Part shown: in pieces, positions 9,012 through 20,971 of the stretch | Layout of the letters: each line of letters begins with the position of its first letter | How positions within the stretch are numbered: position 1 is the stretch's first letter | Source of the DNA: Clostridiales bacterium | Lineage (GTDB): Bacteria > Bacillota > Clostridia > Oscillospirales > Oscillospiraceae | DNA length: 55,589 bases | Direction: 5' to 3' | NCBI GenBank assembly: GCA_021202775.1 | Contig: JAJQCJ010000003.1 | Coordinates: 1 to 55,589, forward strand | The notes under the pieces: generated by a model | What the model saw: only the letters and a program-made list of their open reading frames with translations | Told to the model about the DNA's origin: nothing | Database searches by the model: none | Position numbers and translations under genes: made by a program

Positions 9012-9136
9012 ACTGGGCGGGTATTTTGAACCGCATAAGAGCCAACGGGAAAGGCGCTCTGCCGGAGGGCATGAATCCGGAGGAAAGTGCTGCCGGAAAA
9101 GATCGAACTGCGCAAATCGGAGGGCATAAGGCGTGA
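9008..9136 (+). CDS. Small hypothetical ORF linking acyltransferase and tag
   Basis: A 42-residue frame that starts with GTG overlapping the acyltransferase stop (GTGA at 9008-9011) and stops with a TGA overlapping the tag start (GTGA at 9133-9136). It begins VNWAGILNRIRANGKGALP and is Gly- and Ala-rich near the end. The double overlap is typical of translational coupling, which argues for a real product or the remnant of one. It has no recognisable domain and no separate ribosome site beyond those used by its neighbours. It may be a decayed gene. Confidence 0.35.
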   Translation: MNWAGILNRIRANGKGALPEGMNPEESAAGKDRTAQIGGHKA

Positions 9137-9708
9137 AAGGTATTGAACATCGCTGCTCCTATGTGAATCTGAAAAATCCCCGCTACATCCGCTATCACGA
9201 TGAGGAATGGGGTGTGCCGGAGCATTCCGATCAGAAACTCTATGAGCTTTTCATTTTGGAATCCTTTCAGGCAGGCTTGTCCTGGGAGTGTATCCTGAAC
9301 AAGCGCGAGAACTTTCGTGCCGCATTTGACGGGTTCGACATCGACAAAGTCTGTGCTTACGATGAGGCAAAGCAGGCAGAACTGATGAATAACCCCGGCA
9401 TTGTCCGCAACCGGCGCAAAATCATGGCAGCGGTCAATAACAGCATCATTTTTAAGACAATTCAGCAGGAAGTTGGCTCCTTCGATGCGTATATCTGGGG
9501 CTTCACCAACGGTGAGACCATTGTGGAGGATTATCACATCCGCACCACCTCGCCGCTCTCGGACGCCGTCTCGCAGGATTTAAAAAAACGGGGTATGAAG
9601 TTCGTCGGCTCCACCATCCTCTATTCCTATCTTCAGGCCATTGGCATTTTGAACGCACATGGGGAGGAATGTGATTTGCATCCCGGCAGATGGGAGGCCG
9701 CGCCATGA
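9133..9708 (+). CDS. tag: DNA-3-methyladenine glycosylase I
   Basis: A protein of 191 residues, the usual length. Tag excises 3-methyladenine from alkylated DNA at the start of base excision repair. The family pattern is clear: RCSYV at the start (zinc Cys), RYHDEEWGVP (zinc His), LESFQAGLSWECILNKRENF in the helix-hairpin-helix core, and near the end AHGEEC, giving the His-x3-Cys pair that completes the zinc site. GTG 9133 is preceded by GGAGGG at 9119-9124. The next gene begins 31 bases on and encodes an AlkZ-like protein, so this is a two-gene alkylation-repair unit by context. Confidence 0.95.
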   Translation: MKGIEHRCSYVNLKNPRYIRYHDEEWGVPEHSDQKLYELFILESFQAGLSWECILNKRENFRAAFDGFDIDKVCAYDEAKQAELMNNPGIVRNRRKIMAAVNNSIIFKTIQQEVGSFDAYIWGFTNGETIVEDYHIRTTSPLSDAVSQDLKKRGMKFVGSTILYSYLQAIGILNAHGEECDLHPGRWEAAP

Positions 9709-9739
9709 GCCGGGACTACCATGGAGGGAGGAAAACGAT

Positions 9740-10420
9740 TTGGCTGAAAAATTGGATTTCACAATAGAGACGAAAAAAGACCTGATCGATGCGGTTCGGG
9801 AATTTGGCATTTTACCGTTTTTCCGCAACGCGCTCCCCGGTTTCTCCGTGGAGGAACACGCTGCACCCTCCGCATGGTTTTCCGATGAGCCGGGTGTGTG
9901 GGAATGGAAGGGCCCGGTCATTCAGGAGGCGGGCTGCGCCTACGGGAAATTTTTCGAGAAGAAGGCGGCATTCATCAGCGCAGCGTGGTTCCCGGACTTC
10001 GCCAACTACCGCAGAGACGGATATGACTTCGATGCGCGGTTTGACGACGGGCTGGCCTCCCGTAAGGACAGGCAGCTTTTTGATTTGGTGGACGCCCGTG
10101 CGCCGGTGCTGTCCAAAACGCTGAAACGGGAGGGCAACTACAGAAAGGGCGGCACAACCGGCTTTGACACCTCCATGAACCGCCTGCAGGCCCAGGGCTA
10201 TGTGGTCATCAGCAACTTTGTCTACATGAAGGACCGCTATGGAAACGAATACGGCTGGGGGGTGGCGGAGTATTCCACGCCGGAGAAATTCTTCGGTACG
10301 GCGTTCACCGACGCGGTTTATCAACGCCAACCGGAGGAATCTTTTTGCCGGCTGCTGGAGCATCTGCATGAGATTCTGCCGGACGTCCCGGACCAATCCT
10401 TACGCAGTTTTCTCAGGTGA
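9740..10420 (+). CDS. AlkZ-related (YcaQ-like) protein
   Basis: A protein of 226 residues. It carries the pattern of a family usually named AlkZ-related: FGILPFFRNALPGFSVEEH, then WEWKGPVI, CAYGKFF, WFPDFANYRRDGYDFDARF and a C-terminal RLQAQGYVVISNF that resembles a winged-helix strand-turn. AlkZ/YcaQ enzymes are DNA glycosylases for bulky or crosslinked adducts; whether this shorter relative is an active glycosylase is not known. The start is TTG 9740, eight bases after GGAGGGAGG (9723-9731); ATG 9659 would overlap tag and has no ribosome site. Its place behind tag supports a repair role. Confidence 0.7.
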   Translation: MAEKLDFTIETKKDLIDAVREFGILPFFRNALPGFSVEEHAAPSAWFSDEPGVWEWKGPVIQEAGCAYGKFFEKKAAFISAAWFPDFANYRRDGYDFDARFDDGLASRKDRQLFDLVDARAPVLSKTLKREGNYRKGGTTGFDTSMNRLQAQGYVVISNFVYMKDRYGNEYGWGVAEYSTPEKFFGTAFTDAVYQRQPEESFCRLLEHLHEILPDVPDQSLRSFLR

Positions 10421-10478
10421 TGCCTTTGAAACCGCATTATCCGCTTCAATTTGCATTTTATAGAAATCAGGTAACGCT

Positions 10479-11612
10479 ATGAGTCAAAAAAATGATAACG
10501 TTTTAGAATCCTCCGTGGGCATGGCAGTCGTTGACGCGCTGCCCGTGCTGTGCTTCAGCGCCTCTATGATTCTGATCGGGCAGGTTTATCAGTCCACTGT
10601 GTTCATGGTCGGCGCAGTCCTATGTGTGCTGGCGGGGGTCGGGAAGGTGCTGTGGAAGCTCATCCTCGCCATCGCCCATAAGGATGTTCCCATTTTATAT
10701 CGGCAGTTTCGCTTTCTCATGCCGGCCGGTTTTGTCCTGATGATTGTCTCACTGGTCATCAACCGGCCATCGCTGTCAGTGCTATGGAAGAACATCTCAT
10801 CCTTCCCGTGTAATATCCTGTTTCTGGTCGCCCTGGCTGGGTTTGTGGTCATGGGTATCCTCGGCGCAAAGCTGGATTCCTCAAGCAGGAAAGCCAACTG
10901 GATTGAGCAGCTCGTCAACCTGGCTGCGGAGCTGTGTATTCTGTTTGCCGTGGTGATCATCTGGTACGGCAGCGACTATTACCATGCGGACACCGCGCAG
11001 TATCTGCAAAGCACAGATGCCGTCCAGGTGACAGAAATCAGCGACGGTCTGTTCTTCGACGGCAGCGGAACGGACGCCGCCCTGATTTTCTACCCCGGCG
11101 CAAAGGTGGAGTACACGGCTTATGCGCCCATTATGATGGAGCTTGCGGAACACGGCGTAGACTGTTTCCTGCTGGAGATGCCGTACAACATGGCGATCTT
11201 CGGCATGAACCGGGCGGATGAGATTCTGTCGGCATACTCCTATGAGAACTGGTATATCTCCGGCCACTCCCTGGGCGGGGCCATGGCCGCATCCTATGCC
11301 GCGGGGCATACGGAGGAATTGGACGGCGTGGTGCTCCTGGCGGCGTATGCCACGGAGTCACTGGACGGCCTTCCCGCGCTGGCAATCTATGGCAGCGAGG
11401 ACGGTGTGCTGAGCATGGAGAAGCTGGAAACCGGGCGGCAGTATGCCGAGGACTACACCGAGATCTGCATTGACGGCGGCAATCACGCCGGGTTCGGCTG
11501 CTACGGGGCCCAGAGCGGAGACGGCGCCGCAGGCATCACCCAGGAGGAACAGTGGGCGCAGACGGTAGAGACAATTTTGGATTGGATGAATGGAAGAAAT
11601 TCCGGCACATGA
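10479..11612 (+). CDS. Membrane-anchored alpha/beta-hydrolase
   Basis: A protein of 377 residues. The first 165 residues hold about five hydrophobic helices (roughly 13-33, 38-62, 77-95, 107-127, 143-163). The C-terminal 200 residues are an alpha/beta-hydrolase: ALIFYPGAKVEYTAY, the nucleophile elbow GHSLGG, the acid in YGSEDGVL and the His in GNHAGFG. The triad looks intact. The family includes esterases and lipases; the substrate is unknown. It sits behind the repair genes after a 58-base gap. A membrane-tethered lipase would fit with the lipid acyltransferase three genes upstream, but that is speculation. Confidence 0.8.
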   Translation: MSQKNDNVLESSVGMAVVDALPVLCFSASMILIGQVYQSTVFMVGAVLCVLAGVGKVLWKLILAIAHKDVPILYRQFRFLMPAGFVLMIVSLVINRPSLSVLWKNISSFPCNILFLVALAGFVVMGILGAKLDSSSRKANWIEQLVNLAAELCILFAVVIIWYGSDYYHADTAQYLQSTDAVQVTEISDGLFFDGSGTDAALIFYPGAKVEYTAYAPIMMELAEHGVDCFLLEMPYNMAIFGMNRADEILSAYSYENWYISGHSLGGAMAASYAAGHTEELDGVVLLAAYATESLDGLPALAIYGSEDGVLSMEKLETGRQYAEDYTEICIDGGNHAGFGCYGAQSGDGAAGITQEEQWAQTVETILDWMNGRNSGT

Positions 11613-11692
11613 AATCAGGGCAAACTCAGAACTGACAAGCACGACAGCGTATGAGGGCTGCGCAGACATCGCATCAACAGGAGGTGTTCTTC

Positions 11693-12529
11693 ATGGAAAC
11701 CGAGGAAAACATTCTCTATCATTACACAGATTTTTCCGCTCTGGACGGGATACTGAGCAATTCGGAACTGCGGCTGAACAACGTTCTGAACATGAATGAC
11801 GCCTCGGAAATGCTGCTGTTCATGAGCGGCCTGTGCAAAGCGGTATTGGAGCGGTTCCAGGCGGAAGGCGATCTGGAAAGGGCGAAGTGGACTGTGAAAG
11901 TTTTTTCCGAGGAAAGGAAAAAAGAGTTCGTTTATTCCGCCTATGCTGCCTGCTTTTCCTGCTATCGGGACGATGCCGCGCAATGGGAACGGTACGCGAA
12001 CAGGGGCCGGGGCGTCTGTATTGCGGTCAGAGAAAGTTTGCTGCAAAAAATGACGGTAGAGCCCCTTTCTCTGCAGTCTGTCTTTTATCAGGATGATGTG
12101 AGTGAACATGAACTCGTGGATACCCTGTATGAGCTTATCCGGCAAAATCAGCTTCCGCTTCAGATGACACCCGGGATACGGGAAACATTGAACCATGCGT
12201 GGACTGCATCCGCGGCGTTCAAGCATCCCTCGTTTGCCAGCGAGAAGGAAGTAAGGCTTGTGATCTCTCCCTTTGAGCAGGGCTTTTTCGATGTGAAACC
12301 GCGCTACCACATTGCAAAAGAACGAATCAAAAAGTACTACCCTGTGGACTTACAGAAAATGTGCAGTCAGGCGAATATCCGGCTGGAAGATGTCATTACA
12401 GAACTGATCATAGGGCCGGAGTCCACGCAGTCGATCCCGATCCTGCAAGATTATCTGAATGATCATGGATACCCGGAGCTGGCCGGCCGGGTCACGAAGT
12501 CGGCCTGCCCGCTGAGACGGAAAATCTAA
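11693..12529 (+). CDS. DUF2971 family protein
   Basis: A protein of 278 residues with the DUF2971 pattern: LYHYTDFSALDGILSNSELRLNN at the start (written here across more than one block: LYHYTDFSALDGIL then SNSELRLNN), NDASEM, and ACFSCYRDDAAQWERYA followed by GVCIAV in the middle. Biochemical function of the family is not settled; the early His-Tyr-Thr and later Arg/Glu residues recall ADP-ribosyltransferase-like folds, which I offer only as a possibility. ATG 11693 follows AGGAGGTG. It is convergent with ptsI, and a strong hairpin lies between them. No defence genes are visible next to it. Confidence 0.75.
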   Translation: METEENILYHYTDFSALDGILSNSELRLNNVLNMNDASEMLLFMSGLCKAVLERFQAEGDLERAKWTVKVFSEERKKEFVYSAYAACFSCYRDDAAQWERYANRGRGVCIAVRESLLQKMTVEPLSLQSVFYQDDVSEHELVDTLYELIRQNQLPLQMTPGIRETLNHAWTASAAFKHPSFASEKEVRLVISPFEQGFFDVKPRYHIAKERIKKYYPVDLQKMCSQANIRLEDVITELIIGPESTQSIPILQDYLNDHGYPELAGRVTKSACPLRRKI

Positions 12530-12562
12530 TGTCCTGCTTTTATGAGCAGATCAATAAGCGTT

Positions 12563-12605
12563 AAAAAGTGTGTACCATCCCGAAGGCCGGGACGGCACAC
12601 ACTTT
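12563..12605 (-). terminator. Intrinsic terminator of the PTS operon
   Basis: AAAGTGTGT at 12565-12573 pairs with ACACACTTT at 12597-12605, with a second inner stem TCCCG/CGGGA. On the minus strand the hairpin runs into TTTTTAA, so it terminates the ptsI transcript. It lies 75 bases beyond the restored ptsI stop codon (12680), which supports that stop as the true gene end. Confidence 0.85.
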
Positions 12606-12679
12606 CCTGTTTCAGGCCGAAATCAGCCGACGGGTGATTTGGTTTTTCTGTCGGGGAATCATCTGCCCCAATGGCCCCG

Positions 12680-14334
12680 TCATCCCTCCAGCAGTTCCAG
12701 GGTGCAGGTCTGGGCGATGCTCTTGCGAATGGCCGCCCGGAGGGCAGCACGCTGGCAGGCGAGACGCTGAGCTCGTCAATGCCCATGGCCAGGAAGGTGG
12801 GCAGCAGGGAGAGGTCTGCCCCCAGCTCGCCGCAGATGCCGATCCAGATGCCCTCCGCATGGGCGGCGTCGGCGGCCATTTTCAGCGCCCGCAGGATGGC
12901 CGGGTGATGAGGGTCGAAGAACTTGCCCAGATCATTGCACTGACGGTCACAGGCCAGGGTGTACTGGGTCAGGTCGTTGGTGCCCACAGAGAAGAAGTCC
13001 ACCAGCTTCGCCAGGTCCCGGGCCATGAAGACAGAGGCCGGCGTCTCCACCATGATACCGATCTCGGTTTCCGGGTTGAAGGGGATGCCCTCCTGGGTCA
13101 GCTCCGCCATGACGCTCTTGCAGGCCCGTTTGCACTCCTTCACCTCCCAGACGGAGGTGATCATGGGGAACATGATGGCCACCTTGCCGTAGGCAGAGGC
13201 CCGGTACAGCGCCCGCAGCTGGGTGCGGAACACCTCCGGCCGGTTCAGGCAGATGCGGATGGCCCGAAGGCCCATGGCGGGGTTCTCCTCCTTCGTCAGA
13301 TGGAAGTAGTCCACCTGCTTGTCTGCGCCGATGTCCAGGGTGCGGATGATGACCCGTTTGCCATTCATGGCTTCGGCCACAGACTTGTACGCCTGGAACT
13401 GCTCCTCCTCGGTGGGGTAGTCGCTGGCGGCCAGGTAGAGAAACTCGGAGCGGAACAGGCCGATGCCCTGGCCGTCATTGGAGAGGACGGCGCTGACATC
13501 CTCCGGTGAGCCGATGTTGCAGTAGACCTTGATGTGCCGCCCGTCCAGGGTCACGTCCTCCTGGCCCCGCATGGTCTGCATCAGCTCCCGCATCTGCTCC
13601 TGTTTGGCCAGTTTCTCCCGGAAGGACTGGAGGGTCAGCTCGTCCGGCTCCAGGCATACCTTGCCGGTCTCCCCGTCGATGTAAGCTGTCCGTCCCTCAT
13701 AGCTCTGCTTCAGGGCGTCCCCCAGACCGCAGATGGCGGGGATGCCCATGGTCCGGGCCAGAATCGCCGTGTGGCTGTTGCCGGAGCCGCCCTGGGTGAT
13801 AAAGCCGAGGATTTTGGTCTTGTCCAGCTGGAGGGTCTCCGAGGGGGCCAGATCGTCGGCGGCCAGAATGACCGGCTCCTCCGAGTCAATGCCGCCCTCT
13901 ACAACGCCCATGAGGTTGTTCAGAATGCGCCGGGTGACATCCTTGATGTCGGCGGCCCTGGCCTGCATATACTCGTCGTCCATGGCGGCGAACATGGCGG
14001 CGAACTGTTCTCCCGCCTGCTGGACGGCATATTCCACATTGCAATGCTCCTCCTCCAGCGCGGAGAGGATGCAGTCCACATAGTCCTCGTCCTCCACGAA
14101 CATGGCGTGGGTCTCAAAGAGGACGGCAGACTCGTCGCCGGACTCCGCCCGGCACTTCTCCGCCAGCGCCTCCAGCTGCTCCATAGACTGGGCCTGGGCA
14201 CGCTCCAGACGGGCCTTTTCGCCCTCGATATCTTCTACCGTGCGCTGTGTGACCGCGCCGCTGCTGCGCCGGAAGAAGTACAGCGGCCCACTGGTCACAC
14301 CTTTTGACACGCCCTTGCCCTGCATTAAAATCAT
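12680..14334 (-). CDS. ptsI: PTS enzyme I (phosphoenolpyruvate-protein phosphotransferase), frameshifted near its 3' end
   Basis: Enzyme I takes phosphate from PEP and passes it to HPr. Visible: the phospho-His motif GGSGNSHTAILARTMG (His188), the PEP-binding barrel with GLFRSEFLY, FSVGTNDLTQYTLACDR and the Cys of GICGELGAD. The family end should read SVSPASVLPLRAAIRKS and stop about 17 residues later. Here one base is missing in a GGG run at 12742-12744 (plus strand), so the frame as written leaves the family sequence there and would read on to 12526. With the base restored the protein ends at 12680 with ELLEG, 551 residues, the usual size. ATG 14334 follows GGGAGGG; ATG 14349 lacks a site. 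It is the last gene of the operon. Confidence 0.9.
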
Positions 14335-14406
14335 ATTGTTCCCTCCCATCGGATTGCTTTTTGGTGAAGGACGGGCGCATCATTCCCGTGCGCCCGCCCC
14401 ATTCGT

Positions 14407-14667
14407 TCAGAGATTGGCCTCCAGAAATGCCTTCATTCCGGCGAGGGTGGCATCCTCATCGCCGCCGTCGGCGGAGACGGTGATCTCATCGCCGCCCTTG
14501 ACCCCCAGGCTCATCAGCTTCATCAGCTGCCCCGCCTTGACGGTCTGGCCGCCCTTGGAGATGGTGACGACGGTGGGGGCGTAGCTCTTGGCCTGCTTTG
14601 CCAGCAGTCCGGCGGGGCGGGCGTGGATGCCCAGGGGGTCGGTAATCACATAAGTAAACTGTTTCAT
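14407..14667 (-). CDS. ptsH: PTS phosphocarrier protein HPr
   Basis: An 86-residue protein that carries phosphate from enzyme I to EIIA. The phospho-acceptor is His15 in GIHARPAG. In Gram-positive HPr the regulatory Ser46 lies in KSIMGVMSLG; the aligned stretch here is GQLMKLMSLG, so the serine is Gln47 and the following Gly is Lys. Phosphorylation by HPr kinase, and thus classical CcpA co-repression through this protein, is not expected. ATG 14667 follows AAGGAGG. It is 73 bases before ptsI and downstream of GH1 and the EIIBCA gene on the same strand. Alignment is by eye but the flanking residues are clear. Confidence 0.95.
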   Translation of the reverse strand: MKQFTYVITDPLGIHARPAGLLAKQAKSYAPTVVTISKGGQTVKAGQLMKLMSLGVKGGDEITVSADGGDEDATLAGMKAFLEANL

Positions 14668-14717
14668 AAGAATTGCCTCCTTGCATAACTTTGCATGATA
14701 ATGTTGTATTATTTGAG

Positions 14718-14781
14718 CGGACAGCTTTGTCCGTGATTCACAGGTATGGCGGCCGCGGCCGGCGGATATGCGAAGCATATC
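14718..14781. promoter_or_regulatory. Two dyads between the GH1 gene and ptsH
   Basis: CGGACA-N4-TGTCCG at 14718-14733 and GATATGC-gaa-GCATATC at 14765-14781 lie in the 152-base gap between the GH1 stop and the ptsH start. They may form weak RNA hairpins that lower read-through, or mark a control site for ptsH and ptsI. Neither has a T-tail. An AT-rich stretch at 14700-14715 could hold a ptsH promoter, but no clear pair of boxes is seen. Confidence 0.4.
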
Positions 14782-14819
14782 GCCATGGACCGCCGCTTCT
14801 TTTGCCCCTAGTGCAGGTG

Positions 14820-18829
<4,010 letters not shown>

Positions 18830-18893
18830 TGGGACTTTGCTCCTTTCCGCGAGGCCCCGTATGGCAGAGGCCATACGGGGATTCTGCTGCTGT

Positions 18894-20777
18894 TTACCGG
18901 AGGGAGATCAGCTCTTCCAGCCGGCTGCCGGAGGTTTCCCGCACCTGGAGAGAATCATAATCGTCGCTGTTGGTGACCAGCACCGCCGTGATGGGGCTGA
19001 ATCCGGCCTTTTTGATTTCGTCGATGTCAAACCGGATCAGTTCGTCTCCGGCCTTCACCGTGTCGCCTTCGCTGACCAGGGTATGGAAGCCCTTGCCGTT
19101 CATCTTGACGGTGTCCACGCCCACATGAATCAGCAGCTCCATGCCGTCTTTGGAGGCGATGCCGACTGCGTGTTTGGAGTCCACCACAGAGGTGATCTCG
19201 CCGTCAAAGGGGGCCACCACCAGGCCCTCGGAGGGGTCGATGCCGACGCCGTCGCCCAGAACGCCCTCGGCAAAGGTGGGGTCGGGAATTTCAGCGCGGG
19301 GGATGACCTTGCCCTGCACCGGCGCATAGACCGTCATAGGCTTCGTGGCGGCGGCAGTGGGAGTGGCGGGCGCGGCAGCGGCACCGGCAGGGGCGGCAGG
19401 CTCCGCCGCAGGGGCTTCCCCGGCGTCCGTAAGGATATATGCCAGGATGCCGGACACGGCAAAGGCCAGCAGGGCGCAGGCGATGAAACCATAGAAGCTG
19501 ATGTCCAGACCCTCAGGGTTGATCATGCCGGGGATACGGAACAGGCCGTCTCCGGCGAAGGAGTACATCTTGCCGCCCAGTCCGCCAAAAATCGCACCGG
19601 CCAGGCCGCCGCCAATCCATGCGCTGGCAAAGAGCTTGATGTTGGGCAGGGCGATGGAGTAGATGGTGGGTTCCGTCACACCGCAGAGGGTGGAGGCCAG
19701 GTCGCCAAAGCCCAGGCTCTTCTTCTCCGGGTCCTTGGATTTCAGGGCGTAGCCCAGGGACACACCGGCCAGGGCAAAGACGGTCAGGCCCATGACGCCG
19801 TTGATGGGGTCGGAGCCCTGGGTCAGCAGGTTGCTCATCAGAATGGGAATCATGGCGGCGTGGAGGCCCAGCACCACCATCAACTGCCAGAAGGCGCCGA
19901 ACAGTGCGCCGCCGACCACAGAGTTGAAGTTAAAGATGGCGCTCATGCCGGTGGACAGGGCGTTGGAGACAAGGTTCATCACCGGGCCGATGACCAGCCA
20001 GCTCAGGGGGACGGTGATGACCAGCACAAAGACGGGCACCAGCATCATTTGCAGCATCTGAGGGATGAACTTTTTGCCCAGCTTCTCCAGCTTACTGGCC
20101 AGGAAGCCCGCCAGGACGATGGGGAGGAAGGTGCTGGAATAGGTGGCCGAGGCCACGGTGATGCCCAGGAATTTGATGCCCTCCTCCGCGGCCACCGCCG
20201 AGACCAGGTCGGGGTAGACCAGCGCCGCGCCGACGACGGCGGTGACGTAGGGATTGCAGTCAAACACCTTGCCGCAGGTGAAGCCCACAATGATGGGCAT
20301 GAAGTACAGGATGGAGTCCGCCGCCGCGTACAGCACCTGATAGGTGCCGCTGTCGCTGGACAGCAGACTGAAGGTGGTCAGGATGGTCAGGATACCTTTA
20401 ATAATACCGCCGGCGATCATCGGGCCCAGCATGGGCATAATGCAGCCGGAGATGGTCTTGAAGAAGCGGTTCCACAGGCTGTCCTTTTTCACCAGCTTGA
20501 TGGACTCCTTGTCAATGCCGCCCTCGCCGAGGCCGGCGACCTTGCGCACGTCCTTGATTACCTCGTTGACGTGGGTGCCGATGATGACCTGATACTGTCC
20601 GCCCTGGTTCATGACGCCCTTGACGCCCTTCACCGCCATGACCGTATCCTTGTTGGGAATGGTGTCGTCCTTCAGGACGAACCGCAGCCGGGTCATACAG
20701 TTGGTCACGTCGATGATGTTTTCCCTGCCGCCGACGGCCTTGACTACGTCCGCCGCTAACTGTGTGTAATCTGCCAT
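18894..20777 (-). CDS. PTS beta-glucoside-type transporter, EIIBCA fusion
   Basis: A protein of 627 residues that imports and phosphorylates a beta-glucoside-like sugar. EIIB is first (residues 1-80) with phospho-Cys27 in TNCMTRLRF. EIIC (about 100-460) has some ten hydrophobic helices. A Pro/Ala linker (AEPAAPAGAAAAPATP) leads to EIIA (about 480-627) with phospho-His551 in LLIHVGVDTVKMNG. The domain order B-C-A is that of BglP-type transporters. ATG 20777 follows AGGAGGAG. It heads a minus-strand operon with two glycosidases, HPr and EI. The divergent AraC gene upstream is the likely regulator; no LicT-type antiterminator gene is nearby. Confidence 0.93.
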   Translation of the reverse strand: MADYTQLAADVVKAVGGRENIIDVTNCMTRLRFVLKDDTIPNKDTVMAVKGVKGVMNQGGQYQVIIGTHVNEVIKDVRKVAGLGEGGIDKESIKLVKKDSLWNRFFKTISGCIMPMLGPMIAGGIIKGILTILTTFSLLSSDSGTYQVLYAAADSILYFMPIIVGFTCGKVFDCNPYVTAVVGAALVYPDLVSAVAAEEGIKFLGITVASATYSSTFLPIVLAGFLASKLEKLGKKFIPQMLQMMLVPVFVLVITVPLSWLVIGPVMNLVSNALSTGMSAIFNFNSVVGGALFGAFWQLMVVLGLHAAMIPILMSNLLTQGSDPINGVMGLTVFALAGVSLGYALKSKDPEKKSLGFGDLASTLCGVTEPTIYSIALPNIKLFASAWIGGGLAGAIFGGLGGKMYSFAGDGLFRIPGMINPEGLDISFYGFIACALLAFAVSGILAYILTDAGEAPAAEPAAPAGAAAAPATPTAAATKPMTVYAPVQGKVIPRAEIPDPTFAEGVLGDGVGIDPSEGLVVAPFDGEITSVVDSKHAVGIASKDGMELLIHVGVDTVKMNGKGFHTLVSEGDTVKAGDELIRFDIDEIKKAGFSPITAVLVTNSDDYDSLQVRETSGSRLEELISLR

Positions 20778-20901
20778 GTGATTCTCCTCCTGTGCAAAAT
20801 AAGTTGCATGAATTGCCTCTGAACAGAGGGTTTTTCTGTTCCGGTAAAATAAGTATACCTCTTTTGCGCAAAGGCCGATATAACAAAAGGTCGAAAGGCT
20901 A

Positions 20902-20941
20902 TTGACCAAATCCACACAAAATGCTATCATTAACATGATAG
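20902..20941 (+). promoter_or_regulatory. Promoter of the AraC gene with operator-like dyad over the -10 box
   Basis: TTGACC at 20902-20907, 17 bases, TATCAT at 20925-20930, 42 bases before the ATG. A perfect 7-bp dyad CTATCAT-taac-ATGATAG (20924-20941) covers the -10 box and the start site, so a bound protein would block transcription. Autoregulation by the AraC protein is one possibility. Confidence 0.65.
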
Positions 20942-20971
20942 TGGTTTCTATTGCGGAAAGGGGGGAGGCAA

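Noticed and set aside
12526-12679. Extra 51 codons at the end of ptsI as written
   Set aside because: They follow a one-base frameshift, match no family sequence, run through a terminator and overlap the convergent DUF2971 gene end. The restored stop at 12680 is preferred.
20821-20841. GAACAG/CTGTTC stem upstream of the EIIBCA gene as a LicT-type antiterminator target
   Set aside because: The stem is only 6 bp and does not match the RAT sequence; no LicT/BglG gene is near.
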